NCBI GenBank assembly: GCA_903929325.1
Contig: CAIYUD010000271.1
Location: 1-9,468 of the forward strand
Length of the DNA stretch: 9,468 nt
From: an uncultured Opitutia bacterium
GTDB taxonomy: Bacteria; Verrucomicrobiota; Verrucomicrobiia; Opitutales; UBA953
Direction: 5' to 3'
Of this stretch, positions 7,050 through 9,468 are shown piece after piece. The translations under genes were made by a program, and so were the position numbers. How positions within the stretch are numbered: position 1 is the first letter of the stretch; each line of letters starts with the position of its first letter. The notes below the pieces were generated by a model. It saw nothing but the letters and a program-made list of their open reading frames with translations, made no database searches and was not told the origin of the DNA.

Positions 7050-8234
7050 TTAGGCAACTGACGGTGCTGAATCTAGACGTAGTGAATCGAGTTGCTCGGC
7101 GGCATCTCTGAAAATCTTACGGACGTCATCAACTGTTTCACTGGCGAGTTCGGCTTGCTCAGATGCAGCTTCGCGAAGAGCTTCCGCACGGTTTGTTAAA
7201 TCCGCAACGATACCTTCAAGTGACGTGATGGTACGGGCCTTTAGTGAGCGGGTCTTTTCGTCTAAACCGCTAATCGTACGTTGGACGGCAATACCAAGGG
7301 CACGGCTATGCTCTTTCATCTCAGCAGCAAAAATACGAGCGTCGGGGACCTTGCGAAGGTCGGTGACAAGCCCGAGCTTCGAGAGAGTCCAGATCAACCA
7401 TTTGGTAGGATCAAACTGCCAAGGCTTCACGCCGTTACGGTAGTCGTGCTGAAATTCGTGGTGATAGTTATGGTAACCTTCGCCGAAAGTAAGCAAGGCA
7501 ACGGAACCGCTATCACGTGCACTATGGCGCGTTGAATATGGCTGACTGCCAACCATGTGGCAGAGGGAGTTGATGCAGAAGGTGCCTTGCTGAACGACAA
7601 CCGTGCGCAGGAGCCCGGCGATTAAGAAGGCGGCCAAGGCGGATGTGCCAGGGCTAGGTAAATGATTCAGGGTGGCGTAAGCCCAACCAAGACACGCAGG
7701 GGCAATGAAACCGACGACGACACCAATCCATTGTACATAGCGATGCTGCCACATAACCAGCGCGTCCGCTTCGAGATCCTTGACGTTGGTGACGGGTGGC
7801 TTCGGCTTTAAGCGGAAGAGCAACCAGCCGATATGAGCGTAAAAGAAGCCCTTAGAGATGTCATAGGGGTCTTCATCTTCATCCACGTGTTTGTGGTGAA
7901 TGCGGTGATCGGCAGACCAATCTAGGGCGGAGTTCTCAAAGGATGCCGCGCCGAACAGGAGCACGAAAAGCTTTACGGGCCATTTCGCCTTAAAGGAAAG
8001 GTGCGAAAAGAGACGGTGGTACCCCAGGGTAATACCGAAACCCGTCGCGTAATAATAGAAGATGAAAAGCGCCCAAATAAAGCCCCAGCCAAGGTTTTCG
8101 CTGGAGTGAGTCCAAAGGAACCAGGGCACTACCGTCAAAGCTGCCAAAGCCGTCCCAATAAGGAAGGCCGAGGTAACCCATTCGATGCGGTAGATCGGGA
8201 AATTTCTAAATTTCATACGCCAGAACCATGCCAC
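7050..8234 (-). CDS. Acyl-CoA (delta-9 type) fatty acid desaturase with C-terminal helical extension
   Basis: A 394-residue membrane di-iron enzyme. Three histidine boxes are intact: His73-xxxx-His78 ('GYHRLFSH'), His110-xx-His113-His114 ('DHRIHHKH') and His255-xx-His258-His259 ('EGYHNYHHE'), plus the 'INSLCH' motif with His226. Hydrophobic segments lie near 20-42, 50-70, 85-100, 130-142, 166-187 and 197-215. The enzyme introduces a cis double bond into saturated acyl chains with O2 and an electron donor, adjusting membrane fluidity and implying aerobic growth. The catalytic region ends near residue 295. Residues 300-394 form an added helical, coiled-coil-like tail rich in Ala, Glu, Arg and Leu, which is not part of the core fold. 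ATG 8234 is preferred, with GGGGTGG just upstream; ATG at 8216 is an alternative. It is followed immediately by trmH. Confidence 0.92.
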   Translation of the reverse strand: MAWFWRMKFRNFPIYRIEWVTSAFLIGTALAALTVVPWFLWTHSSENLGWGFIWALFIFYYYATGFGITLGYHRLFSHLSFKAKWPVKLFVLLFGAASFENSALDWSADHRIHHKHVDEDEDPYDISKGFFYAHIGWLLFRLKPKPPVTNVKDLEADALVMWQHRYVQWIGVVVGFIAPACLGWAYATLNHLPSPGTSALAAFLIAGLLRTVVVQQGTFCINSLCHMVGSQPYSTRHSARDSGSVALLTFGEGYHNYHHEFQHDYRNGVKPWQFDPTKWLIWTLSKLGLVTDLRKVPDARIFAAEMKEHSRALGIAVQRTISGLDEKTRSLKARTITSLEGIVADLTNRAEALREAASEQAELASETVDDVRKIFRDAAEQLDSLRLDSAPSVA

Positions 8235-8276
8235 CCCGTGTGGCTTTTTGCGAGTGTATTGTTCCTACAGAATCAC

Positions 8277-8300
8277 CCAACGGTTATACTAACTTGTTGG
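8277..8300 (-). promoter_or_regulatory. Inverted repeat overlapping a possible -10 box upstream of the desaturase
   Basis: CCAAC (8277-8281) pairs with GTTGG (8296-8300), and inside it GTTA (8283-8286) pairs with TAAC (8290-8293), with a G-T wobble and one unpaired T between. On the minus strand the centre reads TATAAC (8283-8288), a 5/6 match to the sigma-70-like -10 box, about 43 nt upstream of the desaturase ATG. The -35 position (GTGCCT) is poor. It could be an operator for a lipid-responsive repressor or an RNA hairpin in a leader. There is no T-run for a terminator. Confidence 0.3.
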
Positions 8301-8311
8301 ATTACAGGCAC

Positions 8312-8746
8312 TTATTCGCGCTTCTTCTTCCAGGCATTTCCAACAGAAATCACCCTGACAGGATCACGCGTGCGCACCCAGACATTATTTTCCTTCAACT
8401 GTTTGGCAGGCAAGGCTTGGCAGGCATCACCAAAGGAAACCAGTGGCAGTTTCTTGCCACGGGGTGACGAATTAAAGCGCTCGGCTGTTTCCACAATACG
8501 TTTGGCGGCCACCATCGGGTTGTCGTCTTCGGGCACTTGGACAACCCAGCCAACCAAGTCATCCGGCAGGCCGCCTTCAGGCGAACTCACCAAAACGACA
8601 TGGTGTTTCTTTACAGGTTTCTCGCGTTCGACGGCGTCTGCCTCGGCTTCTTGACGAATTTGATTCAGGACCTCAGCAAGCTTGCGCGCGTCGATGCCAT
8701 TGCGCTGGAGAACTTCTTTAACAAGATCGAGAGATACTTTGGCCAT
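8312..8746 (-). CDS. Unrecognised 144-residue protein
   Basis: I do not recognise a family. From ATG 8746 the protein is 144 residues, with no signal peptide or membrane segment, so it is probably cytoplasmic. Residues 1-45 are helical and charged ('VSLDLVKEVLQRNGIDARKLAEVLNQI'), resembling a small helical hairpin or helix-turn-helix-like start. Residues 47-134 read as a compact alpha/beta domain ('HHVVLVSSPEGGLPDDLVGWVVQVPEDDNP', split by turns, then 'AAKRIVETAERF', 'VWVRTRDPVRVISVG'), followed by a Lys-rich end 'WKKKRE'. A GTG at 8776 would add ten residues, but 'MAKVSLDLV' is the more natural beginning. It lies upstream of, and in the same direction as, the desaturase with a 77-nt gap, so the two may share a transcript. 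Codon usage and composition look like the neighbours. That it is a real gene is supported by its clean uninterrupted frame and balanced composition. Confidence 0.72.
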   Translation of the reverse strand: MAKVSLDLVKEVLQRNGIDARKLAEVLNQIRQEAEADAVEREKPVKKHHVVLVSSPEGGLPDDLVGWVVQVPEDDNPMVAAKRIVETAERFNSSPRGKKLPLVSFGDACQALPAKQLKENNVWVRTRDPVRVISVGNAWKKKRE

Positions 8747-8834
8747 GTGAACGTACAGGGAAGCGAGTGTTGCCACTGTTTGGAAGCGGGAGTTATTCGC
8801 ATTCCCTTGCGCTCACCCCACCCCGTCACACGCT

Positions 8835-8839
8835 GGAGG
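8835..8839 (+). promoter_or_regulatory. GGAGG ribosome-binding-like site before trmB ATG
   Basis: GGAGG is the clearest Shine-Dalgarno-like sequence in the window, but it ends only 2 nt before the ATG at 8842, closer than the usual 5-9 nt. It is the main support for that start. A GTG at 8767, preceded by AGGGA, is the in-frame alternative. Confidence 0.35.
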
Positions 8840-8841
8840 CA

Positions 8842-9435
8842 ATGTGCTCAAAAGGGCAATTATGGGCAGAAACCCAACGCGCTAACCGTGTCGAGGCCCT
8901 GCGCACACTTATCACCAAAGAACTAGGGGAAACGGATACCATCACACTTGAGATAGGCTGCGGGCATGGGCATTGGCTGACGGCGTATGGCGCCGAATAC
9001 TCTAAAGAAAAATGTGTGGGCATAGACTTGCTTAACGACCGTCTCAAAAAAAGTGAGGCCAAGCGGCTGAAGCGTGGATTAACCAATATTCACTTCATGA
9101 AAGCGGAAGCTTCGGAGTTCTTGGACGCCATCGCCCCCCATGTTCGCTTAGCGAAAATCTTTATTCTCTACCCTGACCCATGGCCTAAAGCCCGGCAGAG
9201 TAAGAAACGCTTTATCCAAGCCGAAAACCTTACGCGTTTAGCGAATATAGCGCTTCCTGGATGTACCCTTTGCTTCCGCACTGACCACGAAGACTACCAT
9301 TTGTGGGCTACTGAAAAGCTGCTGGAACACCCCGACTGGAAAGTACTTCCCGGTGCACAGTGGCCCTTTGAGGCAGCCACATTTTTCCAGAATTTACTTC
9401 GGGATAAACGCGACTGCTTGGCCGTGCGCAGTTAG
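8842..9435 (+). CDS. trmB: tRNA (guanine(46)-N7)-methyltransferase
   Basis: A 197-residue protein from ATG 8842. TrmB transfers methyl from SAM to N7 of G46 in the tRNA variable loop. Visible marks: the SAM-binding 'LEIGCGHGHWL' at 36-46, the acidic end of strand 2 'VGIDLL' at 59-64, the catalytic and tRNA-contact motif 'YPDPWPKARQSKKRF' at 110-124, and 'FRTDHEDYHLWATEKL' at 145-160, equivalent to the TDxxxY motif. All are in the expected order, and the length is slightly short for bacterial TrmB (about 210-240). Starting at GTG 8767 would add 25 residues ('LPLFGSGSYSHSLALTPP...') that do not look like a TrmB N-terminus; ATG 8842 is chosen, moderately sure. It is divergent from the unrecognised gene across about 95 bases. 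Confidence 0.9.
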   Translation: MCSKGQLWAETQRANRVEALRTLITKELGETDTITLEIGCGHGHWLTAYGAEYSKEKCVGIDLLNDRLKKSEAKRLKRGLTNIHFMKAEASEFLDAIAPHVRLAKIFILYPDPWPKARQSKKRFIQAENLTRLANIALPGCTLCFRTDHEDYHLWATEKLLEHPDWKVLPGAQWPFEAATFFQNLLRDKRDCLAVRS

Positions 9436-9436
9436 A

Positions 9437-9468
9437 TCAGAAGCGTGCTTCGAGCTGGAACCAAACAC
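9437..9468 (-). CDS. C-terminal end of a probable outer-membrane beta-barrel protein
   Basis: Reading the minus strand from the window edge gives ...Val-Trp-Phe-Gln-Leu-Glu-Ala-Arg-Phe followed by TGA (9437-9439). Alternating hydrophobic residues ending in a terminal Phe form the usual C-terminal recognition signal of outer-membrane beta-barrel proteins, which the BAM complex reads. Only nine residues are visible, so this is a pattern call. The stop is 1 nt from the stop of the converging trmB gene. Confidence 0.45.
   Translation of the reverse strand, partial: VWFQLEARF

Noticed and set aside
8001..8654. Long plus-strand open frame opposite the desaturase and the unrecognised gene
   Set aside because: It is antisense to the desaturase with its three conserved histidine boxes, its translation shows no domain pattern, and it reads like shadow coding.
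8770..8799. TTGCCA as a -35 box for trmB
   Set aside because: TTGCCA is a 5/6 match but the hexamers 17-18 nt downstream (TTATTC or TATTCG) match the -10 consensus poorly.
8537..8926. Plus-strand open frame overlapping the unrecognised gene and the trmB start
   Set aside because: Its translation has no family character and it runs into trmB in another frame. Still, the choice between this strand and the minus-strand 144-residue frame rests on composition and gene layout only.
9440..9451. GAAG-CGTG-CTTC hairpin after trmB as a terminator
   Set aside because: Only a 4-bp stem with a 4-nt loop, no T-run after it, and it lies inside the probable outer-membrane protein end.

Overview
The window looks like ordinary chromosome from a Gram-negative bacterium with roughly 50-55% GC. 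The best guess for the lineage is Verrucomicrobiota, possibly Opitutae. That guess rests on a discoidin-tailed secreted transglutaminase-like protein beside an exported thioredoxin-fold protein, a style common in Verrucomicrobiota and Planctomycetota, on a lipobox lipoprotein, and on an outer-membrane-type C-terminus at the right edge. It is an inference. No mobile element, phage gene, CRISPR array, rRNA or tRNA was seen, and genes fill nearly all of the window.

Left block (1-4652, + strand): the end of a DUF2062 membrane protein overlaps by ATGA a DUF1295 / steroid-reductase-like membrane protein. After a 43-nt gap comes a 719-residue secreted protein with a transglutaminase-like Cys/His centre and a C-terminal F5/8 (discoidin-like) domain. 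This overlaps by ATGA a secreted 401-residue protein whose N-terminal third resembles a thioredoxin fold but has lost both cysteines. The last two form a translationally coupled exported pair and are the least familiar part of the window.

Middle block (4656-6405): a minus-strand aldose 1-epimerase-like gene converges on the left block with only 3 nt between the stop codons. A small minus-strand Pro/Ala-rich lipoprotein gene follows, closed by a strong symmetric rho-independent terminator. It is divergent from a plus-strand low-molecular-weight protein-tyrosine-phosphatase-like gene.

Right block (6396-9468): a minus-strand run reads, in transcription order, a 144-residue unrecognised protein, an acyl-CoA (delta-9 type) desaturase with an added C-terminal helical tail, and trmH, placed 3 nt after the desaturase stop. 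The gap upstream of the desaturase holds an inverted repeat overlapping a possible -10 element. Divergent from this run is trmB. The last 32 bases contain a minus-strand C-terminus typical of an outer-membrane beta-barrel.

The genes do not assemble into one obvious pathway. They cover membrane lipid (DUF1295, desaturase), tRNA modification (trmH, trmB), sugar mutarotation and envelope proteins. No known defence or mobile system was found. The best candidate for something undescribed is the exported transglutaminase-discoidin / cysteine-less thioredoxin-fold pair.
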